This document shows positions 55,545-64,000 of a DNA stretch of 64,000 nucleotides, piece after piece. Position 1 is the stretch's first letter. The number at the start of each line of letters is the position of its first letter. The translations under genes and the position numbers were made by a program. The notes below the pieces were generated by a model, which did no database searches, was not told the DNA's origin, and saw only the letters and a program-made list of their open reading frames with translations. Origin of the DNA: Pannonibacter sp. XCT-53 (lineage in GTDB: Bacteria; Pseudomonadota; Alphaproteobacteria; Rhizobiales; Stappiaceae); NCBI RefSeq assembly GCF_009915765.1, contig NZ_JAABLQ010000001.1, forward strand, positions 1,860,001-1,924,000. The letters are read 5' to 3'.

Positions 55545-56921
55545 TCAGCCGCGCAGGCGTTCGCTCGGCTCGCGCATGGTGACGAGTTCCTCGGCCGCCG
55601 TCGGATGCACCGCAATGGTGCGGTCGAAATCCGCCTTGGTGGCGCCCATCTCCAGCGTGATGCCGAGCACCTGCGCCAGTTCGCCCGCGTCGGGACCCAG
55701 AACATGCACGCCCAGGACCCGGTCGCTGTCGGCATCGACGATCAGCTTCATGTGCATCTTCTCGTCGCGCCCCGACAGGGTGTGCTTCATCGGGCGGAAG
55801 CTCGTGCGGAAGATGTCGAGGTTCGGCGTGCGCTGCAGGGCTTCTTCCTGGGTCAGGCCGACGGTGCCGAGTTCGGGCTGCGAGAACACGGCGGTGGCGA
55901 TGAGGCTGTGATCGACGGTCCAGGCGCGCTTGCCGAAGACGCTGTCGGCGAAGGCATGGCCCTCGCGGATGGCGACCGGGGTCAGGTTGGCCCGGTCGGT
56001 GACATCGCCGACGGCATAGATCGACGGCACGGAGGTCTGCGACGCGGCATCGACGCGGATGGCGCCGCCCGGCGTGACCTCGACGCCGGCCGTTTCGAGG
56101 CCAAGACCGGCAATGTTGGGCCGGCGGCCGATGGCAAACAGCATCTGGTCGGCGACCAGCGTCTCGCCCTTGCGGGTCCGGCCGGTCAGCGTGCCGTCGG
56201 CCCCCTTCTCGATGGAGGTGAAGACATCCCCCGTCAGGACACGGATGCCCTTCTTTTCCATCTCCTCCTGCAGCGCGCGGCGCATGTCGCCATCGAAGCC
56301 GCGCAGGATCTGGTCACCCCGGTAGATGAGCGTGGTCTCGACACCGAGCCCGTTGAAGATGCCGGCAAACTCGACCGCGATGTAGCCGCCGCCGGCCACC
56401 ACGACCCGCTTCGGCAGCTCGGGCAGATGGAAGGCCTCGTTGGAGGTGATGACGTGCTCGCCTCCGGGCAGGTCCGGATCGACATTCGGCGTCGCCCCGG
56501 TGGCGATGAGGATGTAGCGGGCGGAGATCCGCCGGTCATCGGCCAGCAACCGGACCGTGTGCGGCCCCTCCAGCACGGCGCGGCTGTCGAAGAGCTCGAC
56601 GCCGGTGCGCTCCAGATTGCGGCGGTAGATGCCCTCCAGCCGGGCAATCTCGCGGTCCTTGGCCTCGATCAGGCGGGTCCAGTCGAAGCTGCGCGGGCCG
56701 ACGGTCCAGCCGAAGCCGGCCGCATCCTCGAACTCCTCGGAGTAGCGCGAGGCATAGACGAGGAGCTTCTTGGGCACGCAGCCGCGAATGACGCAGGTGC
56801 CGCCGTACCGATATTCCTCGGCGATCGCCACGCGGGCGCCGTGGGTGGCGGCGATGCGGGCGGCGCGGACACCGCCGGAGCCGCCACCGATGACAAAGAG
56901 ATCATAATCAAAGTCGCTCAT
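55545..56921 (-). CDS. gor: Glutathione-disulfide reductase (Gor)
   Basis: An FAD-dependent NADPH:GSSG reductase of 458 residues. It shows the FAD motif GGGSGGVRAARIA, the redox disulfide GGTCVIRGCVPKK near residues 39-52, an NADPH Rossmann motif GGGYIAVEFAG near residue 172 and the C-terminal catalytic HPTAAEELVTM. The ATG at 56921 begins the family sequence MSDFDYDLFVIGGG. It is probably transcribed after the DUF2059 and rpiA genes but has a terminator between. Confidence 0.95.
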   Translation of the reverse strand: MSDFDYDLFVIGGGSGGVRAARIAATHGARVAIAEEYRYGGTCVIRGCVPKKLLVYASRYSEEFEDAAGFGWTVGPRSFDWTRLIEAKDREIARLEGIYRRNLERTGVELFDSRAVLEGPHTVRLLADDRRISARYILIATGATPNVDPDLPGGEHVITSNEAFHLPELPKRVVVAGGGYIAVEFAGIFNGLGVETTLIYRGDQILRGFDGDMRRALQEEMEKKGIRVLTGDVFTSIEKGADGTLTGRTRKGETLVADQMLFAIGRRPNIAGLGLETAGVEVTPGGAIRVDAASQTSVPSIYAVGDVTDRANLTPVAIREGHAFADSVFGKRAWTVDHSLIATAVFSQPELGTVGLTQEEALQRTPNLDIFRTSFRPMKHTLSGRDEKMHMKLIVDADSDRVLGVHVLGPDAGELAQVLGITLEMGATKADFDRTIAVHPTAAEELVTMREPSERLRG

Positions 56922-56997
56922 GTCGCTGTCCTGTCTCCAGCATCGCCCGGTGTCTGGCTGTTGATATCGTCCGGGCCGGCCCCGCACTCAAGGCCGA

Positions 56998-57027
56998 AAT
57001 GCAAACGGCCCCGAAACCGGGGCCGCT
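56998..57027 (-). terminator. Terminator after the DUF2059 gene
   Basis: A perfect 8-base stem (CGGCCCCG and CGGGGCCG, loop of four, 57006-57025) followed on the minus strand by TTTGCATTT, 20 bases after the DUF2059 stop and before gor. Confidence 0.8.
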
Positions 57028-57045
57028 CACGCGAGGATCGAAGGC

Positions 57046-57558
57046 TTACTGCTTGATCAGGCCGCGCTTTTCCAGCTCGGCCCGGACCTGGTTGACCATG
57101 TCCTGTCCCAGCTGTTCCTGCCACTGCTGGGCAGCGCCGATCGACAGGGCGGTCAGCTCCGGCCCCAGCTCGGTGAGCTTCTTGCCGACCGGGCTCTCGT
57201 AGAATTCGGAGATCTTGGCCAGTTCCTCTTCCGACAGACGGCGCGCCCAGACCTCGAAGACGATGCGGTTCAGTTCCGGACGGCGCTCGGCGAGCGCGAG
57301 GGCGACGTTGGTGGTCACTTCCTCGATCACCGGCGTGACCGACGGGTCGGCCTGCACGAAGATCGTCTTGGTCTGCTCGGCCAGGATCGGCAGGATCTCG
57401 TCGAAGCTCTGCAGGGCGCCGGCGGCGATCACGGCCCGGCGGGCGGCGGCCAGATGGGCGTCGCTCAGCTCCTGGCCATAGGCCACCGGAGCCGACAGGC
57501 TGCCGGCGATGAGGGCGGCCGCCAGGAGCGGGAGAGCCTTCAGGGACTTCAGTTTCAT
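57046..57558 (-). CDS. DUF2059 domain protein, exported
   Basis: 170 residues with a signal peptide (KLKSLK then a hydrophobic stretch, likely cut after AYG near residue 28) and a DUF2059 helical domain (RRLSEEELAKISEFYESPVGKKL near residues 106-128). The family is periplasmic and of unknown function. The ATG at 57558 follows GGAG by eight bases. It lies 48 bases downstream of rpiA on the same strand. Confidence 0.9.
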   Translation of the reverse strand: MKLKSLKALPLLAAALIAGSLSAPVAYGQELSDAHLAAARRAVIAAGALQSFDEILPILAEQTKTIFVQADPSVTPVIEEVTTNVALALAERRPELNRIVFEVWARRLSEEELAKISEFYESPVGKKLTELGPELTALSIGAAQQWQEQLGQDMVNQVRAELEKRGLIKQ

Positions 57559-57606
57559 GGTCAAACTCCAGAGTTCAGAACAGGATGGGCCGCCGGCCCG
57601 GCAGTG

Positions 57607-58299
57607 TCAGGCTGCCGTCACCACGCGGACGCCGTCCGGACCGGCGACATAGGCCTTGCCCGCCAGTCCGATGAAGAGGCCGTGCTCCACCACGCCCGGG
57701 ATGGCGACGAGATCGGCCGCCAGCGCAGCCGGATCGGGGATCGCACCAAGGGCAGCGTCGAGGATCATGTGACCGCCATCTGTGACGAAAGGATGGTCGG
57801 CCCCGCCGCGCAGGCTCAGCGACACCGGCAGGCCATGACGGGCCAGCACATGCTCGATCGCGGCCCGGGTCGCCCCGAGACCGAAGGGCACCACCTCGAT
57901 CGGCAGCGGGAACTTGCCGAGAACCGGCACCAGCTTGGTGTGGTCGGCGATGACGATGAGGGTCGCGGAGGCGGCCGCGACGATCTTCTCGCGCAGATGC
58001 GCCCCGCCACCGCCCTTGATCAGCCGCAGCGCCGGGTCGATCTCGTCGGCGCCGTCGATGGTCAGGTCGAGCGCGGGGATCTCGTCGAGCGTCGCCAGGC
58101 GGATGCCCAGCTCGCGCGCAAGGGCGGCGGTGCGTTCCGATGTCGGCACGCCGACCACGTCAAGCCCGCCGGCCACGGCCCGCCCGAGCGCGCGGACGAA
58201 ATGCTCCGCCGTGGACCCCGTGCCGATGCCGATCTTCATTCCGGAACGGACCTCGTCAAGGGCCGCCTCCGCAGCGAGACGCTTCCAGTCGTCGCTCAT
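57607..58299 (-). CDS. rpiA: Ribose-5-phosphate isomerase A (RpiA)
   Basis: 230 residues interconverting ribose 5-phosphate and ribulose 5-phosphate in the pentose phosphate pathway. All family blocks are present: [15 protein letters not shown] near residue 27, [12 protein letters not shown] near residue 82 and [14 protein letters not shown] near residue 95. I chose the ATG at 58299 ([13 protein letters not shown]); an in-frame ATG 15 bases upstream is also possible. Confidence 0.95.
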   Translation of the reverse strand: MSDDWKRLAAEAALDEVRSGMKIGIGTGSTAEHFVRALGRAVAGGLDVVGVPTSERTAALARELGIRLATLDEIPALDLTIDGADEIDPALRLIKGGGGAHLREKIVAAASATLIVIADHTKLVPVLGKFPLPIEVVPFGLGATRAAIEHVLARHGLPVSLSLRGGADHPFVTDGGHMILDAALGAIPDPAALAADLVAIPGVVEHGLFIGLAGKAYVAGPDGVRVVTAA

Positions 58300-58460
58300 G
58301 CCTACCTCGTCCAACCCGCAGGCCCATGCCCGCCGTTCTTTGGCGCGGGCGCGCGCCTGCCATTTGCGTCAGGGCGCTGATTAGCACGCAGTCCCGCGCA
58401 GGGCAAAGACCATCTGCCGGGCTTCGCGGCCAATCCAAAAATGCAATCCTGACGCGAGCC

Positions 58461-58475
58461 TTAACCCTCCGTTTA
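58461..58475 (+). promoter_or_regulatory. Weak CtrA-like box before the MCP-PilZ gene
   Basis: TTAA-CCCTCCG-TTTA keeps the first half-site and three of four bases in the second, about 55 bases before the chemoreceptor start. Weak on its own. Confidence 0.3.
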
Positions 58476-58529
58476 GGCACTGGAGGGATGATGTAATTCT
58501 CCAGTATTTCTTCATCCGGACACGCGATC

Positions 58530-60305
58530 ATGGCTTTTCTTGAGAGAAGAATGAAATCACATGCCGTAGCTCCTGCAGCTTCAGATGCGATAGAGACCGC
58601 AAAAAATCCGGATACAACGACATCTTCCCCGGATAAAAATGCCGATGATGTGAAAAAGGAAGCCTCGCGAACATTCGATGCCATCGAAACCGACCTGCAT
58701 CTGGCTGCCTCTGCAATCGGCCGCCAGGCAGAGGACCTTCGTCAGCGGATCTCTGACCAGGGCCTCGTGCTGGAACGCATCCGCCAGGACGGCGAGGAGC
58801 TGCGCGGCCAGGCGTCCATTGCAACCCAGAATGCAGCCGAGCTGGCCGCCTCCATCGGCGAGCTGGCCGCGGCCTCGACCCGCATCAGCCAGCAGGTGGA
58901 ACGCTCCAGCAAGCTGTCGAGCGACGCCATGCTGATTGCCGACGAGGCCAATGCCGGCGTTCTCGACCTCAGGGCGGCAATCGGCGACATCGCCAATGTG
59001 GTCCGGCTGATTTCGGATGTGGCCAAGCAGACCAACCTGCTCGCCCTCAATGCCACCATCGAGGCGGCGCGCGCCGGCGAGGCCGGCAAGGGCTTTGCCG
59101 TCGTCGCCAACGAGGTGAAGGCCCTGTCCGTGGAGACACAGAAGGCCACGGACGTGATCGTGTCCAACATCGAACGGTTACAGGCGTCCGCGGAGGCCAG
59201 CATCCAGTCGGTGAACCGCGTGATCGAGATGATCGGCGAGCTGAGGCCGACCTTTGCCACCGTGGAGAGTGCGGTGGAGGAACAGGTGGGGGCCACGGCG
59301 GACATCGGTCGCAGGGCTGACGAGACGGCGGCCTTCGTGCAGAAGGTCGGCGAGCGCATCGGCGCCATCGAGGCCGCGACCCGGCGGGCGGAGGAAAGCG
59401 GCGGCCTGGCCCGCGATGCGGCTGGACGCATGGCCCAGGCCGCGGCCGGACTTGGGCCCCGTTTCACGATGATGATCCGTCAGAGCCGGATCGGCGACAG
59501 GCGCATCGCGGACCGGCTGCCGGCCCGGCTCTCGGGCCTGCTCATGCTGCGTGGCGAGAACATGCGCATCGAGACACGCGACATTTCAAACAATGGCGTC
59601 CTGCTGAGGCCGGAAGGACTGGAGAACGTCCCCGTGCCGTGCCAGGGCCGGCTGGTGCTGGACGGGGTGGGCGAGATCGAGGTGCATCTGCTCAACCGGT
59701 CGGAGAACGGTCTGCATTGCAGCTTCGGCAAGATGGACGCTGTCGTTGCGGCGGCACTCGACAAGCGGCTTGCGCGGATCATGGCCGATTATGCCGGGGC
59801 GGTGAAGCGCGCCCAGGAGGGGGCCGCCCGCATCGAGGCCGCCCTGCAGGGCCTCCTCGACAGCCGCAGGCTGACGGTCAACGACCTGTTCGACACCCAG
59901 TACAAGCCCATCGCCGGGACCAATCCGCAGCAGTTCGAGACCCGGGCGCTTGCCCGGCTGGAGGAGGTTCTGCCCGCCATCCTCGAGCCGATTCTGGCGA
60001 GCGACCCGACCATGGCCTTCTGCGCCGCCGTCGACCGCAACGGCTATCTGCCCGTGCACAACCGTGCCTATTCCAAGCCGCAAAAGCCCGACGATCCGGC
60101 GTGGAACGCCGCCAACTGCCGCAACAAGCGCATCTTCGACGACCGTGCCGGCCTCAGCGCGGCGCGCAACACCCGGCCGGTGCTGATCCAGACCTACGCC
60201 CGCGACATGGGCAACGGCACCGTGGTGTGGATGCAGGAAGTGGACGTGCCGCTCACCGTGGCCGGCCGTCACTGGGGCGCCTTCCGGACCGCCTACAAGC
60301 TGTGA
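58530..60305 (+). CDS. Soluble chemoreceptor with internal PilZ domain
   Basis: 591 residues and no membrane helix, so a cytoplasmic receptor. Order: polar N-terminus (1-45), coiled coil and MCP signalling domain with the hairpin tip [20 protein letters not shown] (about residues 165-185), a PilZ domain (about 320-415), and a C-terminal module (about 440-591). PilZ binding residues are complete: RxxxR at Arg325-Arg329 and D-x-S-x-x-G at Asp351-Gly356. The C-terminal module (GYLPVHNRAYS, CRNKRIFDDRAG, RHWGAFR) occurs at the end of many chemoreceptors. It should connect c-di-GMP to CheA signalling. Confidence 0.9.
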   Translation: MAFLERRMKSHAVAPAASDAIETAKNPDTTTSSPDKNADDVKKEASRTFDAIETDLHLAASAIGRQAEDLRQRISDQGLVLERIRQDGEELRGQASIATQNAAELAASIGELAAASTRISQQVERSSKLSSDAMLIADEANAGVLDLRAAIGDIANVVRLISDVAKQTNLLALNATIEAARAGEAGKGFAVVANEVKALSVETQKATDVIVSNIERLQASAEASIQSVNRVIEMIGELRPTFATVESAVEEQVGATADIGRRADETAAFVQKVGERIGAIEAATRRAEESGGLARDAAGRMAQAAAGLGPRFTMMIRQSRIGDRRIADRLPARLSGLLMLRGENMRIETRDISNNGVLLRPEGLENVPVPCQGRLVLDGVGEIEVHLLNRSENGLHCSFGKMDAVVAAALDKRLARIMADYAGAVKRAQEGAARIEAALQGLLDSRRLTVNDLFDTQYKPIAGTNPQQFETRALARLEEVLPAILEPILASDPTMAFCAAVDRNGYLPVHNRAYSKPQKPDDPAWNAANCRNKRIFDDRAGLSAARNTRPVLIQTYARDMGNGTVVWMQEVDVPLTVAGRHWGAFRTAYKL

Positions 60306-60414
60306 CCCCCTGCCCTGCAGGCCGGTCGCTGCGACATAATGTTGCGCGAGCGGCTTGCAGGAGCACGCCGGCTCACCTATTGCTCGCAGCGCAGGATCCA
60401 GGAAGGAGAAAGCT

Positions 60415-61089
60415 GTGACCGTGCTCGTGCTCGACCTTGACGGGACCCTCGTGGACACCGCCGGGGATCTCGTCGGTGCCCTCAATGCGACGCTCGAGCG
60501 CTATGGCCACGCGCCTGTGCCGGAGCCGGTTGCCCGCCCGCATGCCGGGCACGGGGCCCTGCCCCTGCTTCGGCTCGGGCTGGAGCACAACGGCGTGGTG
60601 CCGGACGACGGCCTGCTCCTGCCCATGCGCAAGGACTTCCTCGACCATTACGCCGCCAACATCGCCGTGGTCAGCCGGCCCTATCCGGATGCCGTCGAGG
60701 TGCTGGAGGGCCTGCGCGCCGACGGCTGGAAACTTGCCATCTGCTCCAACAAGGCCGAGGCCCTGTCGCGCCGCCTGCTGGCGGAGCTCAGGCTCGACGG
60801 GCTGTTCAGCGCGATCATCGGCGGTGACACCTACCCGCAGCCCAAGCCCGACGCCCGCCCCGTGCTGGGCGCGATCCGCCGCGCCGGCGGCGAACCGGCC
60901 ACCGCCGTCATGGTCGGCGACACTGCCACCGACATCGCGGCCGCCCGCGCCGCCAACATCCCCGTCATCGCGGTGAACTTCGGCTATGCCGCGGTCCCGG
61001 TGCGGGATCTCGGCCCCGACCACGTGATCTCGCATTTCCGCGAGCTGCCGGGCGCGGTTGCCGCCGTGGGCATCGGCCTGCGCCCTTAA
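60415..61089 (+). CDS. gph: Phosphoglycolate phosphatase-like HAD hydrolase
   Basis: 224 residues of the HAD superfamily. Motif I is LDLDGTLVDT (Asp7 and Asp9), motif II CSNKAEAL, the motif III lysine lies in QPKPDARPV and motif IV is VGDTATDI. Size and cap type fit Gph, which clears 2-phosphoglycolate. The GTG start at 60415 follows GGAAGGAGAAAGCT. Related phosphatases for other phospho-sugars cannot be excluded. Confidence 0.88.
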   Translation: MTVLVLDLDGTLVDTAGDLVGALNATLERYGHAPVPEPVARPHAGHGALPLLRLGLEHNGVVPDDGLLLPMRKDFLDHYAANIAVVSRPYPDAVEVLEGLRADGWKLAICSNKAEALSRRLLAELRLDGLFSAIIGGDTYPQPKPDARPVLGAIRRAGGEPATAVMVGDTATDIAAARAANIPVIAVNFGYAAVPVRDLGPDHVISHFRELPGAVAAVGIGLRP

Positions 61090-61138
61090 GGTCACGCCGG
61101 CCCGCAGCGCGCAGGGCAGCGGCCACCTGTGCACAGCC

Positions 61139-61154
61139 GACAAAATTTTTTGTC
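61139..61154. other. A/T-only hairpin between gph and tRNA-Val
   Basis: GACAAAATTTTTTGTC, with seven-base arms. It is 50 bases after the gph stop and could assist termination, but the stem is weak. Confidence 0.35.
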
Positions 61155-61214
61155 TGGCCAGTTGCGCAGTCCGGCAGCATCCTCTAAATACCGCGCCACA
61201 CGCCGAAACGGCGC

Positions 61215-61289
61215 GGGCGATTAGCTCAGCGGGAGAGCGTTCCGTTCACACCGGAAAGGTCGCAGGTTCAATCCCTGCATCGCCCACCA
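61215..61289 (+). tRNA. tRNA-Val (anticodon CAC)
   Basis: A full cloverleaf can be drawn. Acceptor GGGCGAT pairs with ATCGCCC; the D arm is GCTC/GAGC. The anticodon stem is TTCCG/CGGAA with loop TTCACAC (anticodon CAC, reading GTG), and the T arm is GCAGG-TTCAATC-CCTGC. CCA is encoded at 61287-61289. Confidence 0.96.
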
Positions 61290-61670
61290 TAAAAATCAAC
61301 GACTTAGCTGAAAAATACGGACCGTGCACCGGTTCAATTGAACCGTTACGACGGGTCCCTGCGCGTGCTACGCTGCAGACCCGTTCGGCTTGCGGCGAAC
61401 ACGGTTCATTCCAGATCTAGGGGTTCCTACGTAGCGCCCGGCCTCCGGACCCGCATCCCTGTCAATTTCTGCAATGGTGTTTTATGCAGTTTTACGTGAT
61501 CCGGCCTTGAACCGGCACAATAGAAACACCCAGAAACCTCAGAATTCACGGTTTTTCCGCAATCCCGTTAAGTCAACAACAGGCACCGGCGAGGCGTCGC
61601 GCATCAGGTTAAGTCCTTTTTAATTTGGTAAATTCACATTTGCCCTACGGTAGATTGCCCGAGGGACATC
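61290..61670. other. Gene-free region between tRNA-Val and the globin-coupled receptor
   Basis: About 380 bases, less GC-rich than its surroundings, with no supported gene. It includes the perfect palindrome CGGTTCAATTGAACCG (61330-61345) and two direct GTTAAGTC copies (61567-61574 and 61608-61615) before the receptor start. No integrase gene or second tRNA 3' end was found. Confidence 0.6.
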
Positions 61671-63059
61671 ATGCACGCCCAGACTGATGAAACTTTTGCA
61701 CGACTGCGCTTCGCCCAGATTGACGGGGATACCCGCCAGTCCCTGCGCGAACTCTGGCCGGTTGTCGCGGCCTCCCTGCCCACCATCCTGGATGGGTTCT
61801 ATCGGCATGTGAAGGGCGACCCGACGATGGCGCGCATGATCGGGACCCGCGACAGCCATCTCAAGAAGTCCCAGGAAACCCATTGGGCGCGGCTGTTCGG
61901 CGGCGACTTCGACAAGGCCTATGTGGACAGCATCGACCGGATCGGCCGCGCGCATGTGCGCATCGGCCTCGAGCCGAAGTGGTACATCGCCGGCTACCAG
62001 TATGTGCTCAACGAGCTGATCGCCCTCATCATCCGGCGCAACCGGTTCTCCCCGTCCCGCGCCACCCGGCAAATCGCGGCGCTGAACAAGGCCGTGTTCA
62101 TGGACCTCGACTTCGCCATTTCCACCTACCAGCAGGTGCTGATGGAGCAGCGCGAGGAGCAGGCGCGGCGGATCAATCTGGCCATCGAGACCTTCCGCTC
62201 CAAGGTGGATGCCTCCATGGCCACGGTCGACGCGCGCGCTGCCGAGGTGACGACCCAGGCCTCCAGCCTGTCGTCGCGCTCGCAGTCCGCCATGAGCGAG
62301 GCGGACGAGGCCTCGCAGGCCTCGCAGGTCACCACCGGCAACATCCAGACCATCGCGGCCGCAACGGAGGAGCTTGCCAGCTCGATCGCGGAACTGTCGC
62401 GCCAGATCACCGGTGCCTCGGATGTGGCGCGGCGGGCCAACAGCGAGGCCGACCGGACGGCCGAGGAAGTGGGCCGCCTGTCCGATTCCGCCCAGCGCAT
62501 CGGCGACGTCATCAGCCTCATCCAGGCGATCGCCGAGCAGACCAACCTGCTCGCCCTGAACGCGACGATCGAGGCCGCGCGCGCCGGGGAGGCCGGTCGC
62601 GGCTTTGCCGTCGTGGCGGCGGAGGTGAAGGAGCTGGCCAACCAGACCTCGAAGGCGACGGAAGAGATTTCCAGCCAGATCAATGCCATCCAGGGCGCCA
62701 CCCAGAATGCGGTGAAGTCGATCAGCGCCATTTCCGACACGGTGCGCCAGGTCGACAACATGACCGCCTCGCTGGCGGCTGCGGTGGAGGAACAGGGGGC
62801 AGCCACGCGCGAGATCTCCTCCAACATCCAGAGTGCCGCCAGCCGCTCCCGGCAGCTTGCAGGCAACGTGGACCGGGTGAGCGCGACCATCACCGCAACC
62901 GGACAGGTCGCCGGCCAGTTCCAGAAGTCGGCCGAAGATCTCAAGCGCTGCTCCGCCGACATCGCCACCGACGTGCGCGACTTCTTCGCCGCCCTGAAGG
63001 CCGTGGCCAACCAGGATACGGCCGCCGAGGGCGCTCATGGCCGTGGACGTGCGGCCTGA
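61671..63059 (+). CDS. Globin-coupled chemoreceptor (HemAT-like)
   Basis: A soluble protein of 462 residues: an N-terminal protoglobin-type sensor (about 1-165) and a C-terminal MCP signalling domain. The heme-ligating proximal histidine should be His95 in [17 protein letters not shown], the signature of globin-coupled sensors. The hairpin tip is [20 protein letters not shown] (about residues 285-305). It should sense oxygen (or CO/NO) for aerotaxis through CheA/CheW. Adaptation sites are likely; no che genes are in the window. Confidence 0.93.
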   Translation: MHAQTDETFARLRFAQIDGDTRQSLRELWPVVAASLPTILDGFYRHVKGDPTMARMIGTRDSHLKKSQETHWARLFGGDFDKAYVDSIDRIGRAHVRIGLEPKWYIAGYQYVLNELIALIIRRNRFSPSRATRQIAALNKAVFMDLDFAISTYQQVLMEQREEQARRINLAIETFRSKVDASMATVDARAAEVTTQASSLSSRSQSAMSEADEASQASQVTTGNIQTIAAATEELASSIAELSRQITGASDVARRANSEADRTAEEVGRLSDSAQRIGDVISLIQAIAEQTNLLALNATIEAARAGEAGRGFAVVAAEVKELANQTSKATEEISSQINAIQGATQNAVKSISAISDTVRQVDNMTASLAAAVEEQGAATREISSNIQSAASRSRQLAGNVDRVSATITATGQVAGQFQKSAEDLKRCSADIATDVRDFFAALKAVANQDTAAEGAHGRGRAA

Positions 63060-63144
63060 CGCCCCGCAATCTGCCGTCCCGGGCAGGGTTTTCTTGCTAA
63101 GATCAGACTGACTGATTCTTGCCAACAGCCCGCCCGGAGACCGC

Positions 63145-64000
63145 ATGAACGTGAAGTCGGCTGCCGCCGGAACCCTGGAGACGCTGCGCAAGGCTCTCGC
63201 CCTGCAACAGGCCGGAGAGATCGAGAAGGCGCAGCGCCTTTACAAGGCCGTCCTCAAGAAGAACCCGACCTCGGCCGATGCGCTCAACCTGCTCGGCGTG
63301 ACCTACCGCCAGCTCGGCTTTCCCAAGCGGGCGGTGGAGTTCATCCGCAAGGCCATCGCGCTGGCGCCGGACCGGGGCCCCTACCACGCCAATCTGGCGC
63401 GTGCCCTCTCCGACCTGCCCGAGACGACGCCGCAGGAGATCCTCGAGGCGGCAGAGCGCGCCCTCGGCTTTGCCCCCCAGCTGCCGGAGGCCCGCAACCT
63501 CAAGGCCATCTCGCTGACCAAGCTCGGCCGCGAGGCCGAAGCGGAAGAGCTGCTGCTCAAGCTCATCGCGGACCAGCCCTCCTATGCCGATGCCTATCGC
63601 AACTACGGCATCCTCCTGCGCGACCGCGAGGATCACCAGAAGGCGCTGGAGTTCTTCGACACGGCCGTGCAGCTCGACCCGAGCAATGCGGAAACCTGGG
63701 TGCAGCGGGCCCGGGCGCGGTTCGAGCTGGAGCAGTATGACCAGGACCTGCGCGAGCTGCTGGTGGCGGAGAAGCTGTTCCCGCAGAACGGCGACATCCA
63801 GCACGAGCTGGCACGGCTCTACTTCCGCATCGGCGATTCGCATCTCGGCCTGCCGCATGCGGAGGCGGCCGTGGCGGCAGAGCCCACCAATGCCGGACGC
63901 CTCGTCACGCTCGGCGTGATCTACCAGACCCTCAGGCGGTCGAAGGACGCGCTCGATGCGCTGGCCAAGGCGCGGGCCAACTGGTTCGAGGACATTCCGA
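63145..64000 (+). CDS. TPR-repeat protein, 5' part
   Basis: Runs off the right edge after about 285 codons. Consecutive 34-residue tetratricopeptide repeats start near residue 14 (ALALQQAGEIEKAQRLYKAV, then ADALNLLGVTYRQLGF, YADAYRNYGILLRDRED and others). There is no signal peptide. Many such proteins in this group continue into a sulfotransferase or glycosyltransferase domain; that part is not visible, so no function is assigned. Confidence 0.85.
   Translation, partial: MNVKSAAAGTLETLRKALALQQAGEIEKAQRLYKAVLKKNPTSADALNLLGVTYRQLGFPKRAVEFIRKAIALAPDRGPYHANLARALSDLPETTPQEILEAAERALGFAPQLPEARNLKAISLTKLGREAEAEELLLKLIADQPSYADAYRNYGILLRDREDHQKALEFFDTAVQLDPSNAETWVQRARARFELEQYDQDLRELLVAEKLFPQNGDIQHELARLYFRIGDSHLGLPHAEAAVAAEPTNAGRLVTLGVIYQTLRRSKDALDALAKARANWFEDIP

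Noticed and set aside
61215..61345. attL/attR site at the tRNA-Val 3' end
   Set aside because: The only resemblance downstream is the seven bases GGTTCAA. There is no repeat of the tRNA end and no integrase.

Overview
The window is high-GC, densely coded chromosomal DNA from an alphaproteobacterium, most likely a member of the Hyphomicrobiales (Rhizobiales). The evidence is the psd-pssA pair, a pcaQ-type LysR regulator next to pcaDCHG, the DUF2865 and DUF2059 proteins, a class II DAHP synthase, a second-type gltX, CtrA-like TTAA-N7-TTAA boxes and palindromic intergenic repeats of the rhizobial RIME/REP kind. A Stappiaceae-like genus would fit, but that is inference. No phage, transposase, CRISPR array or rRNA was seen. 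The only RNA gene recognised is one tRNA-Val(CAC).

Layout. 1-1328: start of cysN and all of cysD (sulfate activation, minus strand). 1651-16145: an aromatic-acid block. It holds a TRAP transporter operon (minus), pcaQ (minus), pcaDCHG-pcaIJFB (plus; the full beta-ketoadipate pathway from protocatechuate to succinyl-CoA plus acetyl-CoA), a DUF559 gene, pobA (4-hydroxybenzoate to protocatechuate), a small unknown membrane protein and an AraC-type pobR. The TRAP promoter region repeats the layout of the pcaQ-pcaD promoter region with identical spacing, so the transporter is probably part of the PcaQ regulon. 16218-17640: puuE-like allantoinase and a small membrane protein. 18319-23562: padR, RND adaptor and RND permease operon with a terminator. 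23642-25315: phosphatidylserine synthesis and decarboxylation. 25510-27196: an Lrp regulator divergent from a saccharopine/lysine-dehydrogenase family gene. 27356-28336: SbtA-like permease.

28814-31126: a Cys-rich ArsR regulator followed by an Atm1-type ABC exporter, with a perfect inverted repeat just before arsR. 31403-37847: rarD, cimA, pip, a GFA-family gene, a second DUF559 gene and cysS, with two arrays of palindromic repeats. 38147-44894: L,D-transpeptidase, a BigR/SqrR-like ArsR regulator, CreA, an MBL-fold hydrolase divergent from a MarR regulator, and a DUF2865 protein. 44857-52261: gltX, nadE, a single response regulator, class II DAHP synthase, a VIT-family metal transporter and a gamma-glutamylcyclotransferase-like gene. 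52548-55461: a CHASE4-GGDEF diguanylate cyclase overlapping a Tat-exported flavin amine oxidase. 55545-58299: gor, a DUF2059 protein and rpiA. 58530-64000: a soluble MCP-PilZ chemoreceptor, gph, tRNA-Val, a globin-coupled chemoreceptor and a truncated TPR protein.

The best candidates for something little described are the soluble chemoreceptor with an internal PilZ domain near a globin-coupled receptor, the arsR-atm1 operon with its operator, the PcaQ-box-bearing TRAP operon, and an RND permease with an extra hydrophobic hairpin. None is clearly a wholly new system.
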